Origin: Streptomyces sp. NBC_00878
GTDB lineage: Bacteria; Actinomycetota; Actinomycetes; Streptomycetales; Streptomycetaceae
Direction: 5' to 3'
Assembly (NCBI RefSeq): GCF_026341515.1
Contig: NZ_JAPEOK010000001.1
Location: forward strand, 9,052,001 to 9,116,000
DNA: 64,000 nucleotides
A model generated the notes under the pieces. It did no database searches, was not told where the DNA came from, and saw nothing but the letters and a program-made list of their open reading frames with translations. A program made the translations under genes and the position numbers. Within the stretch, counting starts at the first letter, position 1; every line of letters starts with the position of its first letter. Below are positions 17,864 through 27,135 of this stretch, one piece after another.

Positions 17864-19093
17864 TCAGCCGCCGAACTCCTGCAGACCCTTCAGCGCCTGG
17901 TCGAGGAGCGCCTGGCGGCCGTCCAGCTCCTTCTGGAGCTTGTCGGCCCGCGCGTTGTTGCCCGAGGTACGCGCCGACTCGATCTGGCCCCGCAGCTTGT
18001 CCACGGCCGCCTGGAGCTGCCCGGTCAGACCCTCGGCACGCGCGCGTGCCTCCGGGTTCGTCCGGCGCCACTCGGACTCCTCGGACTCCTGGAGAGCCCG
18101 CTCCACCGCGTGCATCCGGCCCTCGACCTTCGGGCGGGCGTCGCGCGGCACGTGGCCGATGGCCTCCCACCGCTCGTTGATCGAGCGGAAGGCGGCCCGC
18201 GCCGTCTTGAGGTCCTGCACCGGGACGAGCTTCTCGGCCTCCTCGGCCAGCTCCTCCTTGAGCTTCAGGTTCTCCGTCTGCTCCGCGTCCCGCTCGGCGA
18301 AGACCGAGCTGCGCGCCGCGAAGAACACGTCCTGGGCGCCGCGGAAGCGGTTCCACAGGTCGTCCTCGTGCTCGCGCTGGGCGCGGCCCGCGGCCTTCCA
18401 GTCCGCCATCAGCTCGCGGTAGCGGGCGGCCGTAGGACCCCAGTCCGTCGAGGCTGACAGCGACTCGGCCTCCGCGACCAGCTTCTCCTTGGTCTTGCGG
18501 GCCTCCTCGCGCTGCGCGTCCAGCGACGCGAAGTGCGCCTTGCGGCGCTTGGAGAACGCCGAGCGCGCGTGCGAGAAGCGGTGCCACAGCTCGTCGTCGG
18601 ACTTGCGGTCGAGCCGCGGCAGACCCTTCCACGTGTCCACGAGGGCACGCAGCCGCTCACCCGCGGACCGCCACTGGTCGGACTGCGCCAGCTCCTCCGC
18701 CTCGGCGACCAGCGCCTCCTTGGAGTGCCGCGCCTCGTCGGACTGCTTCGCCCGCTGTGCCTTGCGCTCCTCGCGGCGTGCGTCGACCGTCTCGACGAGT
18801 TTGTCCAGCCGCACCTTCAGCGCGTCCAGATCACCGACCGCGTGGTGGGCGTCCACCTGTTCGCGAATGTGGTCGATGGCGATCTGGGCGTCCTTCGCCG
18901 ACAGGTCGGTGGTCTTCACTCGTCGTTCGAGGAGGCCGATCTCCACGACCAGGCCCTCGTACTTGCGCTCGAAGTAGGCCAGTGCCTCGTCGGGAGAACC
19001 GGCCTGCCAGGAACCGACGACCTGCTCGCCGTCGGCCGTACGCACGTACACGGTCCCCGTCTCGTCGACGCGGCCCCACGGGTCGCTGCTCAC
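17864..19093 (-). CDS. DUF349 domain protein
   Basis: Helical 409-residue cytoplasmic protein built of repeated DUF349-like units: tryptophan-centred motifs recur (WRSAGERLRALVDTWKG, WGPTAARYRELMADWKA, LKTARAAFRSINERWEA) with pattern KxxLW-RFR/F-S linkers (DELWHRFSHAR, DDLWNRFRGAQ), about 65-75 residues apart. Long charged stretches predict coiled coil. Function is unknown. GTG start at 19093 follows GGAGGAGG. Convergent to relA and upstream of nothing obvious; expressed alone or with the cyclophilin gene. Confidence 0.88.
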   Translation of the reverse strand: MSSDPWGRVDETGTVYVRTADGEQVVGSWQAGSPDEALAYFERKYEGLVVEIGLLERRVKTTDLSAKDAQIAIDHIREQVDAHHAVGDLDALKVRLDKLVETVDARREERKAQRAKQSDEARHSKEALVAEAEELAQSDQWRSAGERLRALVDTWKGLPRLDRKSDDELWHRFSHARSAFSKRRKAHFASLDAQREEARKTKEKLVAEAESLSASTDWGPTAARYRELMADWKAAGRAQREHEDDLWNRFRGAQDVFFAARSSVFAERDAEQTENLKLKEELAEEAEKLVPVQDLKTARAAFRSINERWEAIGHVPRDARPKVEGRMHAVERALQESEESEWRRTNPEARARAEGLTGQLQAAVDKLRGQIESARTSGNNARADKLQKELDGRQALLDQALKGLQEFGG

Positions 19094-19228
19094 AGCGCCT
19101 CCTCCACATGATGCCTGCGTGGGGCAGCTTTACCCCCGGGCATCGTCCACAGTTTCGTCACGGCCAACATAGGCGACCGGCGGGGCGGCTGTCCGCATCC
19201 CGCGCGACCGAAATTTCCCTGCTGGAGG

Positions 19229-20068
19229 TCAGGATTTCGTCACGGTCGCCTTGTCGATCACGACCGTCGCGTTGGGCGTCCCGTCGCCCTGGCCGGTGCT
19301 CTCGCCGGCCTTCGCGATTTTCGTCAGGACCTTCATGCCCGATTCGGAAATAGTGCCGAACGGTGTGTAGTTGGCCGGCAACGGACTGTCCTGGAACACG
19401 AGGAAGAACTGGCTGCCGCCGGAGTTGCGGCCTTCCTTCGTCTGGGCGTTGAACTGGTTGGCCATCGCCACCGTGCCCGCCGGATACACGTCGCCCTTGA
19501 GGCTCTTGTCCTTGAGGTTCTCGTCCGGAATCGTGTAGCCGGGGCCGCCCATGCCGGTGCCCTGCGGGTCGCCGCACTGGAGCACGAAGATGCCGTTCGT
19601 CGTCAGGCGGTGGCACTTGGTGTGGTCCAGGAAGCCCTTGCCCACCAGGAAGTTGAACGAGTTCACGGTGTGCGGGGCCTTCGAGGCCGGCATGTCGATG
19701 TCTATCGTGCCGCAGGTCGTCTGCAGCTTCATCGTGTAGTCCGCCGACTTGTCGATGGTCATCGCCGGCTCCTTCTTGTAGCTCAGCGACTTCACCTTGC
19801 CCGCGGCGGCCTTCTCGCAGGGGTCCGGCGCCTTGCTGGGCGCGGACGGGCTCGGGGTGGCCTCCGCGGCCGCGTCCGACTTGTTGTCGTCCTTCTTGAA
19901 GACTCCGGTCGCGTACGACACCACGCTGCCCACGACGATCACGCCTATGGCCGACGCGATCACCGCGTTGCGAGCGTGGGCCTTGCGCCGAGCGGACGTG
20001 CGCCGCTGCTGTTGCCGCAAGAACTTCTCCCGGGCGAGCTGGCGCCGCCGCTGTTCCTGGGTGACCAC
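19229..20068 (-). CDS. membrane-anchored cyclophilin-type peptidyl-prolyl isomerase
   Basis: Catalyses proline cis-trans isomerisation in exported proteins. The 279-residue protein has a strongly basic cytoplasmic N terminus, one transmembrane helix (residues about 35-55, NAVIASAIGVIVVGSVVSYA), a Ser/Pro/Ala linker and an extracytoplasmic cyclophilin domain (KCHRLT, FVLQCGDPQGTG, NSGGSQFFLVF). The canonical FHR and QGGDP motifs are varied to CHR and QCGDP. GTG start 20068 follows GAGGAG. The divergent neighbour is the metallo-hydrolase. Confidence 0.92.
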   Translation of the reverse strand: MVTQEQRRRQLAREKFLRQQQRRTSARRKAHARNAVIASAIGVIVVGSVVSYATGVFKKDDNKSDAAAEATPSPSAPSKAPDPCEKAAAGKVKSLSYKKEPAMTIDKSADYTMKLQTTCGTIDIDMPASKAPHTVNSFNFLVGKGFLDHTKCHRLTTNGIFVLQCGDPQGTGMGGPGYTIPDENLKDKSLKGDVYPAGTVAMANQFNAQTKEGRNSGGSQFFLVFQDSPLPANYTPFGTISESGMKVLTKIAKAGESTGQGDGTPNATVVIDKATVTKS

Positions 20069-20237
20069 CGGGTTATCTCCTCATGCGTCTCGTACGTCAG
20101 TGGGACGCGTGCGTCTTGTGAGCCGACCGCCTGCGTGTGCCCCGTACCGTATATGGGTTCGCTGTGGTTCCGGCAGCGCCGGTAGGCTCTGATCCACAGC
20201 CGGGCCATTCCCCCGTACGACATACCGAAGGACGAAC

Positions 20238-20954
20238 GTGCTCATTGCCGGGTTCCCCGCCGGAGCTTGGGGCACCAACTGTTATCTGGTCGCCCCCGCC
20301 GCAGGCGAGGAGTGCGTGATCATCGACCCGGGCCATCAGGCCGTCCAGGGCGTCGAGGACACGCTGAAGAAGCATCGGCTCAAGCCCGTCGCGGTCGTCC
20401 TCACCCACGGCCACATCGACCATGTCGCCTCGGTCGTCCCGGTGTGCGGAGCGCACGACGTACCGGCCTGGATCCACCCCGAGGACCGGTACATGATGAG
20501 CGACCCGGAGCGGGCGCTCGGCCGCTCGATCGGGATGCCGCTGATGGGCGAGCTGACCGTCGGGGAGCCGGACGACGTGTTGGAGCTGACGGACGGCGCC
20601 GCGCTGAAGCTGGCAGGCCTCGACTTCTCCGTCGCGCACGCGCCCGGCCATACGAAGGGGTCGGTGACCTTCCGGATGCCCGAGAACACGGAGATCCCGC
20701 CCGTGTTCTTCTCCGGGGATCTGCTGTTCGCCGGCTCCATCGGACGCACCGACCTGCCCGGCGGTGACATGGACGAGATGCTCGGCTCGCTGGCCCGTGT
20801 GTGCCTGCCGCTCGACGACTCGACCGTGGTGCTGTCCGGCCACGGCCCCCAGACGACCATCGGCCAGGAGCGCGCCACCAACCCGTACTTGCGGCAGGTG
20901 GCGGCGGCCGGCCCGGGAGCGGACCCGACCTCCGCTCCTCGACGAGGAATGTGA
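20238..20954 (+). CDS. MBL-fold metallo-hydrolase (glyoxalase II-like)
   Basis: 238-residue zinc hydrolase of the metallo-beta-lactamase fold. Ligand motifs in order: THGHIDHV, a downstream His in HAPGHTKGS, and the bridging Asp in FFSGDLLF, with terminal SGHGP. The likely reaction is hydrolysis of a thioester or similar ester, but the substrate is not determinable. GTG 20238 chosen; GAAGGAC lies 7-10 nt ahead. Only 13 nt precede hisS, so they are cotranscribed, an arrangement common in actinobacteria. Confidence 0.9.
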   Translation: MLIAGFPAGAWGTNCYLVAPAAGEECVIIDPGHQAVQGVEDTLKKHRLKPVAVVLTHGHIDHVASVVPVCGAHDVPAWIHPEDRYMMSDPERALGRSIGMPLMGELTVGEPDDVLELTDGAALKLAGLDFSVAHAPGHTKGSVTFRMPENTEIPPVFFSGDLLFAGSIGRTDLPGGDMDEMLGSLARVCLPLDDSTVVLSGHGPQTTIGQERATNPYLRQVAAAGPGADPTSAPRRGM

Positions 20955-20967
20955 CGAGAGACTTCCC

Positions 20968-22230
20968 GTGAGCACCTTCAAGGCCCCCAAGGGCACGTAC
21001 GACCTGATTCCGCCGGACAGCGCCACGTTCCTCGCGGTGCGCGAGGCGATCGCCGCGCCGCTGCGGAACTCCGGTTACGGGTACATCGAGACGCCCGGAT
21101 TCGAGAACGTCGAACTGTTCGCACGCGGGGTCGGTGAGTCCACCGACATCGTGACCAAGGAGATGTACGCCTTCGAGACCAAGGGCGGCGACCAGCTGGC
21201 ACTGCGCCCCGAGGGCACGGCCTCTGTGCTGCGCGCCGCCCTCGAAGCCAACCTGCACAAGGTGGGCAACCTCCCCGTCAAGCTCTGGTACTCGGGCTCG
21301 TACTACCGCTACGAGCGGCCCCAGAAGGGCCGCTACCGTCACTTCTCGCAGGTCGGCGCCGAGGCCATCGGGGCCGAGGACCCGGCGCTTGACGCCGAGT
21401 TGATCATCCTGGCCGACCAGGCGTACCGCTCGCTCGGGCTGCGGAACTTCCGGATCCTCCTCAACTCGCTGGGCGACCAGGAGTGCCGTCCCGTATACCG
21501 GGCCGCGCTCCAGGACTTCCTGCGGGGGCTGAACCTGGACGAGGAGACGCTCCGCCGCGCCGAGATCAACCCGTTGCGGGTTCTCGACGACAAGCGTGAT
21601 GACGTTCAGAAGCAGCTGGTCGGTGCACCCTTGCTGCGGGACTTTCTCTGCGACGCGTGCAAGGCGTACCACGAAGAGGTGCGCGAGCTGATCACGGCCG
21701 CCGGGGTCTCCTTCGAGGACGACGCGAAGCTGGTGCGGGGGCTGGACTACTACACCCGGACGACGTTCGAGTTCGTGCACGACGGTCTCGGTTCGCAGTC
21801 CGCGGTGGGTGGCGGCGGTCGCTATGACGGCCTGTCGGAGATGATCGGTGGTCCCGCGCTGCCGTCCGTCGGGTGGGCGCTCGGGGTCGACCGTACGGTC
21901 CTCGCGCTGGAGGCCGAGGGGGTGTCCCTCGAACTTCCCGCGTCCACCAGTGTGTTCGCGGTGCCGCTCGGGGACGAGGCTCGGCGGGTGCTCTTCCGGG
22001 TGGTCACGGAGTTGCGCAGGAACGGGGTCGCGGCCGACTTCTCCTACGGTGGCAAGGGGCTCAAGGGGGCGATGAAGAACGCGAACCGGAGTGGGGCGCG
22101 GTACACCGTCGTGGCCGGTGAGCGTGATCTCGCCGAAGGCGTCGTTCAGCTCAAGGACATGGAGTCCGGTGATCAGGTGGCGGTCGGTGTGAACGAGATC
22201 GTGGCGGAGCTGGAATCCCGGCTGAGCTGA
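20968..22230 (+). CDS. hisS: histidyl-tRNA synthetase
   Basis: Class II aminoacyl-tRNA synthetase of 420 residues. Motif 2 ([22 protein letters not shown]), the histidine motif [14 protein letters not shown], motif 3 ([17 protein letters not shown]) and a C-terminal anticodon-binding domain are all present. Start is GTG 20968 ([11 protein letters not shown] follows, as in homologues). No T-box is visible in the short leader. Confidence 0.97.
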   Translation: MSTFKAPKGTYDLIPPDSATFLAVREAIAAPLRNSGYGYIETPGFENVELFARGVGESTDIVTKEMYAFETKGGDQLALRPEGTASVLRAALEANLHKVGNLPVKLWYSGSYYRYERPQKGRYRHFSQVGAEAIGAEDPALDAELIILADQAYRSLGLRNFRILLNSLGDQECRPVYRAALQDFLRGLNLDEETLRRAEINPLRVLDDKRDDVQKQLVGAPLLRDFLCDACKAYHEEVRELITAAGVSFEDDAKLVRGLDYYTRTTFEFVHDGLGSQSAVGGGGRYDGLSEMIGGPALPSVGWALGVDRTVLALEAEGVSLELPASTSVFAVPLGDEARRVLFRVVTELRRNGVAADFSYGGKGLKGAMKNANRSGARYTVVAGERDLAEGVVQLKDMESGDQVAVGVNEIVAELESRLS

Positions 22231-22269
22231 GCCGGGTGGTTTTTCTCGCCCCCGCCGCCCCTACCCTGT

Positions 22270-22350
22270 CCCGTCCTTTCTGGGGGGCTCCGCCCCCAGA
22301 CCCCCGTATCGGCCTGGACGGCCTCGTCCTCAAACGCCGGACGGGCTGGG
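22270..22350. repeat. dispersed Streptomyces intergenic repeat with hairpin
   Basis: Hairpin CTGGGGG (22280) / CCCCCAG (22293) is followed by the string ending GGACGGCCTCGTCCTCAAACGCCGG. I recognise this as a family common between genes in Streptomyces chromosomes. It lies just after hisS and may serve as a terminator. Confidence 0.6.
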
Positions 22351-22464
22351 TCGGGGCGGCGTCAACTTGGTGACTTGCTTATGTCCAGTGAACGGTGGAC
22401 ACACGCGCGTGTGCGGCACAATGACCGTGCCCGGAAAGCTCCCTCAAGCTACGGAAACGGCGTG

Positions 22465-23112
22465 ATGAGCAAGACGACAGTCAGGGAAGGCATCAGCATC
22501 GACTCCCACGACCAGGAACGTGCCGGGGCCCCACGGTCCGTGGGCGGCGGTCGATTCCTCGCTCTTCTGCTGGTGATCACGGGCGCGGCCGGACTGCTGG
22601 CCTCCTGGGTCATCACCATCGACAAGTTCAAGCTGCTGGAGGACCCGAACTTCACCCCGGGCTGCAGCCTGAACCCGGTCGTCTCCTGCGGCAACATCAT
22701 GAAGAGCGACCAGGCCTCCGCCTTCGGGTTCCCCAACCCGATGATGGGCCTCGTCGCCTACGGCATCGTGATCTGCGTCGGTATGAGCCTGCTCGGCCGC
22801 GCCACCTTCCCGCGCTGGTACTGGCTGACCTTCAACGCGGGCACGCTGTTCGGCGTCGGCTTCTGCACCTGGCTGCAGTACCAGTCGCTGTACAACATCA
22901 ACTCGCTGTGCCTGTGGTGCTCCCTCGCCTGGGCCGCGACCATCATCATGTTCTGGGCCGTGACCTCGCACAACGTGCGCAACGGCTTCCTGCCGGCGCC
23001 GGGCTGGGTGAAGGGCTTCCTCGCCGAGTTCACGTGGGTGCTGCCGGTCATGCACATCGGGATCATCGGCATGCTGATCCTCACACGCTGGTGGGACTTC
23101 TGGACCAGCTGA
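22465..23112 (+). CDS. vitamin K epoxide reductase (VKOR) family membrane protein
   Basis: Polytopic disulfide-forming protein that in bacteria reoxidises a DsbA-like partner and passes electrons to quinone. The 215-residue protein has a ~30-residue cytoplasmic N terminus, five predicted membrane helices, the loop cysteines C67 and C75 and the active CXXC pair C149-C152 (SLCLWC). No thioredoxin domain is fused here, so a separate partner is needed. ATG 22465 (or GTG 22462) is the likely start; the Shine-Dalgarno is weak. Confidence 0.9.
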   Translation: MSKTTVREGISIDSHDQERAGAPRSVGGGRFLALLLVITGAAGLLASWVITIDKFKLLEDPNFTPGCSLNPVVSCGNIMKSDQASAFGFPNPMMGLVAYGIVICVGMSLLGRATFPRWYWLTFNAGTLFGVGFCTWLQYQSLYNINSLCLWCSLAWAATIIMFWAVTSHNVRNGFLPAPGWVKGFLAEFTWVLPVMHIGIIGMLILTRWWDFWTS

Positions 23113-23214
23113 CATCGGTTGACCGACCGGCCGTCGCTGAACGACCTTCCGGCGGAACCGGTGAATTCCACCGGGCCGACGGCGTTGTCAGTGGCGTGAC
23201 ATAGGGTTTTGGAC

Positions 23215-24567
23215 GTGGAGCCCGACCTGTTCACCGCCGCAGCCGAAGAACGCCAGGAGAAGGATCCGTCCAGCAGTCCCCTGGCGGTACGGATGCGCCC
23301 GCGCGTCCTCGACGAAGTCGTGGGCCAGCAGCATCTGCTGAAGCCGGGCTCACCCCTGCGCAGACTGGTCGGCGACGGCGGCGGTCCGGCGGGTCAGTCC
23401 TCGGTCATCCTCTGGGGGCCGCCCGGAACCGGCAAGACGACCCTGGCGTACGTGGTCTCCAAGGCCACCGACAAGCGTTTCGTGGAGCTCTCCGCGATCA
23501 CCGCAGGCGTCAAGGAGGTCCGTGCGGTCATCGAGGGCGCCCGCCGTGCCACCGGAGGCTTCGGCAAGGAGACCGTCCTCTTCCTCGACGAGATCCATCG
23601 CTTCAGCAAGGCCCAGCAGGACTCCCTCCTCCCGGCCGTCGAGAACCGCTGGGTGACACTGATCGCCGCGACCACCGAGAACCCGTACTTCTCGGTGATC
23701 TCCCCGCTGCTGTCCCGCTCGCTGCTGCTGACGCTCGAACCGCTCACGGACGACGACCTGCGCGGGCTGCTCCGGCGGGCCCTCGCGGACGAGCGCGGCC
23801 TCAAGGAGGCGGTCACCCTCCCCGAGGACACCGAAGAGCACCTGCTGCGGATCGCCGGCGGCGACGCCCGCCGCGCGCTGACCGCGCTGGAGGCCGCCGC
23901 CGGGTCCGCGCTCGACAAGGGCGAGCCCCAGATCACCCTCCAGACCCTGGAGGAGACGGTCGACCGGGCGGCCGTGAAGTACGACCGCGACGGCGACCAG
24001 CACTACGACGTGGCGAGCGCCCTGATCAAGTCCATCCGCGGCTCGGACGTGGACGCCGCGCTGCACTACCTCGCCCGGATGATCGAGGCCGGCGAGGACC
24101 CCCGTTTCATCGCCCGCCGCCTGATGATCTCCGCCAGCGAGGACATCGGCCTGGCCGATCCGCACGCGCTGCCGACAGCGGTCGCCGCCGCCCAGGCCGT
24201 CGCCATGATCGGCTTCCCCGAGGCCGCGCTCACCCTCAGCCACGCCACCATCGCCCTCGCCCTGGCCCCGAAGTCGAACGCGGCGACGACGGCGATCGGC
24301 GCCGCCATGGAAGACGTACGCAAGGGTCACGCGGGCCCCGTGCCGATGCACCTGCGCGACGGCCACTACAAGGGCGCGGCCAAGCTCGGCCACGCGCAGG
24401 GGTACGTGTATCCGCACGACCTGCCCGAGGGAATCGCCGCCCAGCAGTACGCGCCGGAGGAGCTCAAGGACCGCGAGTACTACACCCCCACCCGCCACGG
24501 AGCCGAGGCGCGCTACGCGGACGCGGTGGAGTGGACCAGGAAGCACCTCGGTCGAGGGCGGTCCTGA
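23215..24567 (+). CDS. rarA: replication-associated recombination protein RarA (MgsA)
   Basis: AAA+ ATPase acting at stalled replication forks. Walker [10 protein letters not shown], Walker [10 protein letters not shown], sensor TTENPYFS, and the C-terminal tetramerisation region with [15 protein letters not shown]. 450 residues. Two starts are possible, TTG 23209 and GTG 23215; the AGGG at 23203 is 2 nt from the first and 8 nt from the second, so GTG 23215 ([12 protein letters not shown]) is preferred. The stop overlaps a candidate rpsD promoter. Confidence 0.94.
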   Translation: MEPDLFTAAAEERQEKDPSSSPLAVRMRPRVLDEVVGQQHLLKPGSPLRRLVGDGGGPAGQSSVILWGPPGTGKTTLAYVVSKATDKRFVELSAITAGVKEVRAVIEGARRATGGFGKETVLFLDEIHRFSKAQQDSLLPAVENRWVTLIAATTENPYFSVISPLLSRSLLLTLEPLTDDDLRGLLRRALADERGLKEAVTLPEDTEEHLLRIAGGDARRALTALEAAAGSALDKGEPQITLQTLEETVDRAAVKYDRDGDQHYDVASALIKSIRGSDVDAALHYLARMIEAGEDPRFIARRLMISASEDIGLADPHALPTAVAAAQAVAMIGFPEAALTLSHATIALALAPKSNAATTAIGAAMEDVRKGHAGPVPMHLRDGHYKGAAKLGHAQGYVYPHDLPEGIAAQQYAPEELKDREYYTPTRHGAEARYADAVEWTRKHLGRGRS

Positions 24568-24591
24568 CCGGTCCTGGCCACCCTGTAGACT
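24564..24591 (+). promoter_or_regulatory. candidate vegetative promoter for rpsD
   Basis: CTGACC (24564-24569) and TAGACT (24586-24591) are 16 nt apart, close to the sigma-HrdB consensus. Start of transcription would be near 24598, giving a leader of about 325 nt. Confidence 0.4.
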
Positions 24592-24923
24592 CCCTGAAGC
24601 GCTGCGTCCCGTGTCCGGTCTCTCTCTAACGAGGCGGCCGACATCACCAGAACGGGACATCCAGCCGGAGCCCTCACCGCAAGGCGGGGATTCCAGGAGC
24701 GTCGCGCACCGTCGAAGGTGTCGCGGGCAGCCCACCACCCTCCCGGATCTCCGGGAAACGGTCGGTGGGCAACTCGCGTGCTGCACGTATGTGCCCAGCA
24801 CAGGGAGCGGCTGCCCCGCAGGTCCGACCGACCGGACCCGCAGGGTTTCCCTGGCTGCGGATTGCGACCTCCCCTAACCCTGGTGAAGCCGTATTCGCAT
24901 CAGAAACATGAGGTGTTTGGTTC
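24592..24923 (+). promoter_or_regulatory. long structured 5' leader of rpsD
   Basis: No credible gene in 24568-24923. The leader can form several hairpins: GTCCCGT (24606) with ACGGGAC (24652); GCCCACC (24730-24736) with GGTGGGC (24764-24770) enclosing TCCCGGA / TCCGGGA (24741-24756); GGTCCG with CGGACC near 24822-24839. Such a leader on a primary ribosomal protein gene suggests autoregulation by S4, as known for other S4 leaders, but I recognise no described motif. Confidence 0.45.
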
Positions 24924-25538
24924 ATGGCGAACCAGTCCCGCCCCAAGGTCAAGAAGTCGCGTGCCCTCGGCATCGCGCTGACCCCGAAGGCCGTCAAGTA
25001 CTTCGAGGCCCGCCCCTACCCGCCGGGCGAGCACGGCCGCGGCCGTAAGCAGAACTCGGACTACAAGGTCCGTCTGCTCGAGAAGCAGCGTCTGCGCGCG
25101 CAGTACGACGTGTCCGAGCGCCAGCTCGTCCGCGCCTACGAGCGTGCCGCCAAGACGCAGGGCAAGACCGGTGAGGCCCTGGTCATCGAGCTGGAGCGTC
25201 GTCTCGACGCCCTGGTTCTGCGTTCGGGCATCGCCCGCACGATCTACCAGGCCCGCCAGATGGTCGTCCACGGCCACATCGAGGTCAACGGCCAGAAGGT
25301 CGACAAGCCGTCCTTCCGCGTCAAGCCCGACGACGTCGTGATGGTCCGCGAGCGCAGCCGCAGCAAGACGCTGTTCGAGGTCGCCCGCGCCGGTGGCTTC
25401 GCCCCCGACGGCGAGACCCCGCGCTACCTCCAGGTGAACCTCGGCGCCCTGGCCTTCCGCCTGGACCGCGAGCCGAACCGCAAGGAGATCCCGGTGATCT
25501 GCGACGAGCAGCTCGTCGTCGAGTACTACGCCCGCTGA
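24924..25538 (+). CDS. rpsD: 30S ribosomal protein S4
   Basis: Primary assembly protein of the 30S subunit, binding the 5' domain of 16S rRNA. 204 residues, with the S4 N-terminal domain lacking the zinc CXXC motif ([16 protein letters not shown]) and the central S4 RNA-binding domain ([30 protein letters not shown]). ATG 24924. Monocistronic, with its own leader and a strong terminator; it is not part of the alpha operon here. Confidence 0.98.
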   Translation: MANQSRPKVKKSRALGIALTPKAVKYFEARPYPPGEHGRGRKQNSDYKVRLLEKQRLRAQYDVSERQLVRAYERAAKTQGKTGEALVIELERRLDALVLRSGIARTIYQARQMVVHGHIEVNGQKVDKPSFRVKPDDVVMVRERSRSKTLFEVARAGGFAPDGETPRYLQVNLGALAFRLDREPNRKEIPVICDEQLVVEYYAR

Positions 25539-25571
25539 TCACCCTCAGCCGGATGTAGCACCACCTGTGCG

Positions 25572-26769
25572 TCAGCCCGCCGTCTCCCCGCCCTTCCGGG
25601 TGGGCGAGGCGGCGGGCTTTCGCGTGGTGTCCGGGAGCTCCGGCAGCCCGCGCGGCGGCGGCAGCGTACCGAGCAACTGCGGCCTGTCGGCCGAGCGCCC
25701 GGCCCACCGCGGCCTGTCGGCCGAGCAGCGCCCCGGCCCGTACGCACTCCTCGTACCGCTCGTCGCCCAGCCGCTCCCGGGCCGTCGCCTCGCACTGCTC
25801 GTGCGGGGCGTTGTAGTAGGCGGAGCCGAACAGCGGCAGGCCCACCGACGGCCACATCCGGGATGCCGCCCCCTGGAGGACCGCGGCCTCGGCGGCATCC
25901 CCCTCCGCCGCCGTGAGCAGCGCGAGCAGCTCCACCGCCAGGACGGTGCCGAGCAGATCGTGGAAGACGTGGTTGATGTCCAGGCACTCGACCAGCAACC
26001 GCCGGGCCTGAGGCAGATCGCCCTCGGTCCAGGCCGCGTACGCGAGGACGTACAGCGCGTACGCGAGGGGCCAGCGCTCCCCGTGGTCCGTACAGACCCG
26101 GCGCACGTCCTCGCACAGCCGTACCGCGCCCGGCAGATCACCCTGGAAGGCCAGCGTCATCGCCAGCTCGACCTGGCCCATCAGGACGTTGCTGTTGAGC
26201 TCGCCGATCTCCTGATAGCGGTCGAGCGCCGAACGCAGCAGCGTCTCCGCACGGGGCATGTCGTCGGTGACCAGCGCCAGACAGCCGGTGCGGTGCTCGG
26301 CGTAGGCCGGCGCGAGAGGATTGCCGCCGCTCTCCGCCTCCTCCCGGCACTCGGCGAGCGCGGCCAGAGCCGTCACCGTGTCGCCCTGGAGGATCGCCAC
26401 ATAGCCGAGCACCCACAGGGCCTTCAACCGCGACCGCTCGTGCTCGGTGTCGAGGAGCACGCTCCGCTCCAGCCAGTGCCGCCCCTCCGACAGCCGGCCG
26501 CAGCCGACCCAGTAGAACCAGAGCGTGCCCGCCAGATACTGGCCGAGATTCCCGCCGCCCGGCTCGGACAGACACTGCTCCAGGGCGCGGCGCAGATTCG
26601 GCAGCTCCGCCTCCACGCGCGCGGCCACCTCGCGCTGCCGGGGCGAGAACCAGTCCAGCTCGCACCGGGTCGCCGGGCCCCAAGGTACGAGGCGGGGTCG
26701 GCGCAGCTGAACTGTGCCGACCCCCGCCTGTGAGCTGGCCCGCCCCGTATACCGGTCCGTGTCCAGCAT
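25572..26769 (-). pseudogene. C-terminal TPR half of a broken AfsR/LuxR-like ATPase gene
   Basis: Minus-strand frame encoding the helical, tetratricopeptide-like C-terminal part of an NB-ARC/TPR regulator: ELDWFSPRQREVAARVEAELPNLRRALEQCL, then repeated helix pairs (WVLGYVAILQGDTVTALAALAECREEA, LAYAAWTEGDLPQARRLLVECL) and the terminal MWPSVGLPLFGSAYYN and ARERLGDERYEECVRAGA typical of the family. It has no plausible start and no DNA-binding domain. The frame runs past the rpsD terminator without a stop, while a TGA in another frame sits at 25572, so the C terminus is probably also shifted; the 3' coordinate is approximate. A duplicated 18-nt block (CTGTCGGCCGAGC) near 25687 and 25717 is the likely site of the shift. 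Confidence 0.8.
25574..25618. terminator. rpsD terminator hairpin
   Basis: AGCCCGCCGTCTC (25574) pairs with GAGGCGGCGGGCT (ending 25618) with one G-T wobble, and an inner CGCCC / GGGCG stem. TTT follows. It overlaps the 3' end of the convergent regulator remnant. Confidence 0.85.
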
Positions 26770-26818
26770 CCGTTGACGCCCTCTCCCACCCGATGGCAGG
26801 AGATTCTGGTCCGCACTG

Positions 26819-27057
26819 CTAGGCCCTGTCGTCAAACTCCCGCCTGCCACGCGACGCCACGCACGCTCCCCCACAGCCTTAAGGGCGTGGGAGGTGCCCC
26901 CACTCGCCGCACCGGGCACAGCCCCAAGTACGTCCAGTACGAGGGCCTGTGCCCGGCACTCCCCCAGCCTCCGGCCGGGGGGACCCCCAGAGCACGCACC
27001 TGACGCCGCATGGCCCGCCCTCCGGGCGGACGGCGGGAGTTTGACGACAGGACCTAG
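26819..27057. mobile_element. 239-bp MITE with 26-bp terminal inverted repeats
   Basis: The ends 26819-26844 and 27032-27057 are inverted copies (start CTAGGCCCTGTCGTCAAACT) with one mismatch in 26. Both ends terminate in CTAG, consistent with insertion at a CTAG target as in IS5-type transposons; whether the duplication is TA or CTAG cannot be told. Inside are a strong hairpin (CCGGGCACAG 26912-26921 with CTGTGCCCGG 26947-26956) and two CTCCCCC-type repeats, and no open transposase gene. So it is non-autonomous. It sits between the two halves of the broken regulator gene. Confidence 0.85.
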
Positions 27058-27135
27058 GCAGCGCCACCACGGGTTCCTGCTTCAACAGGCCTTCGCCGAT
27101 CCGGCTGGACCGGTCTTACAGGGCCTCCACAGGCG

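Noticed and set aside
20938..20967. T-box or leader control of hisS
   Set aside because: Only 13 nt separate hisS from the upstream gene, so there is no room for such an element.
24611..24877. Small plus-strand open frame in the rpsD leader
   Set aside because: No ribosome site, no homologous look, and it overlaps the hairpins; the leader is more likely non-coding.
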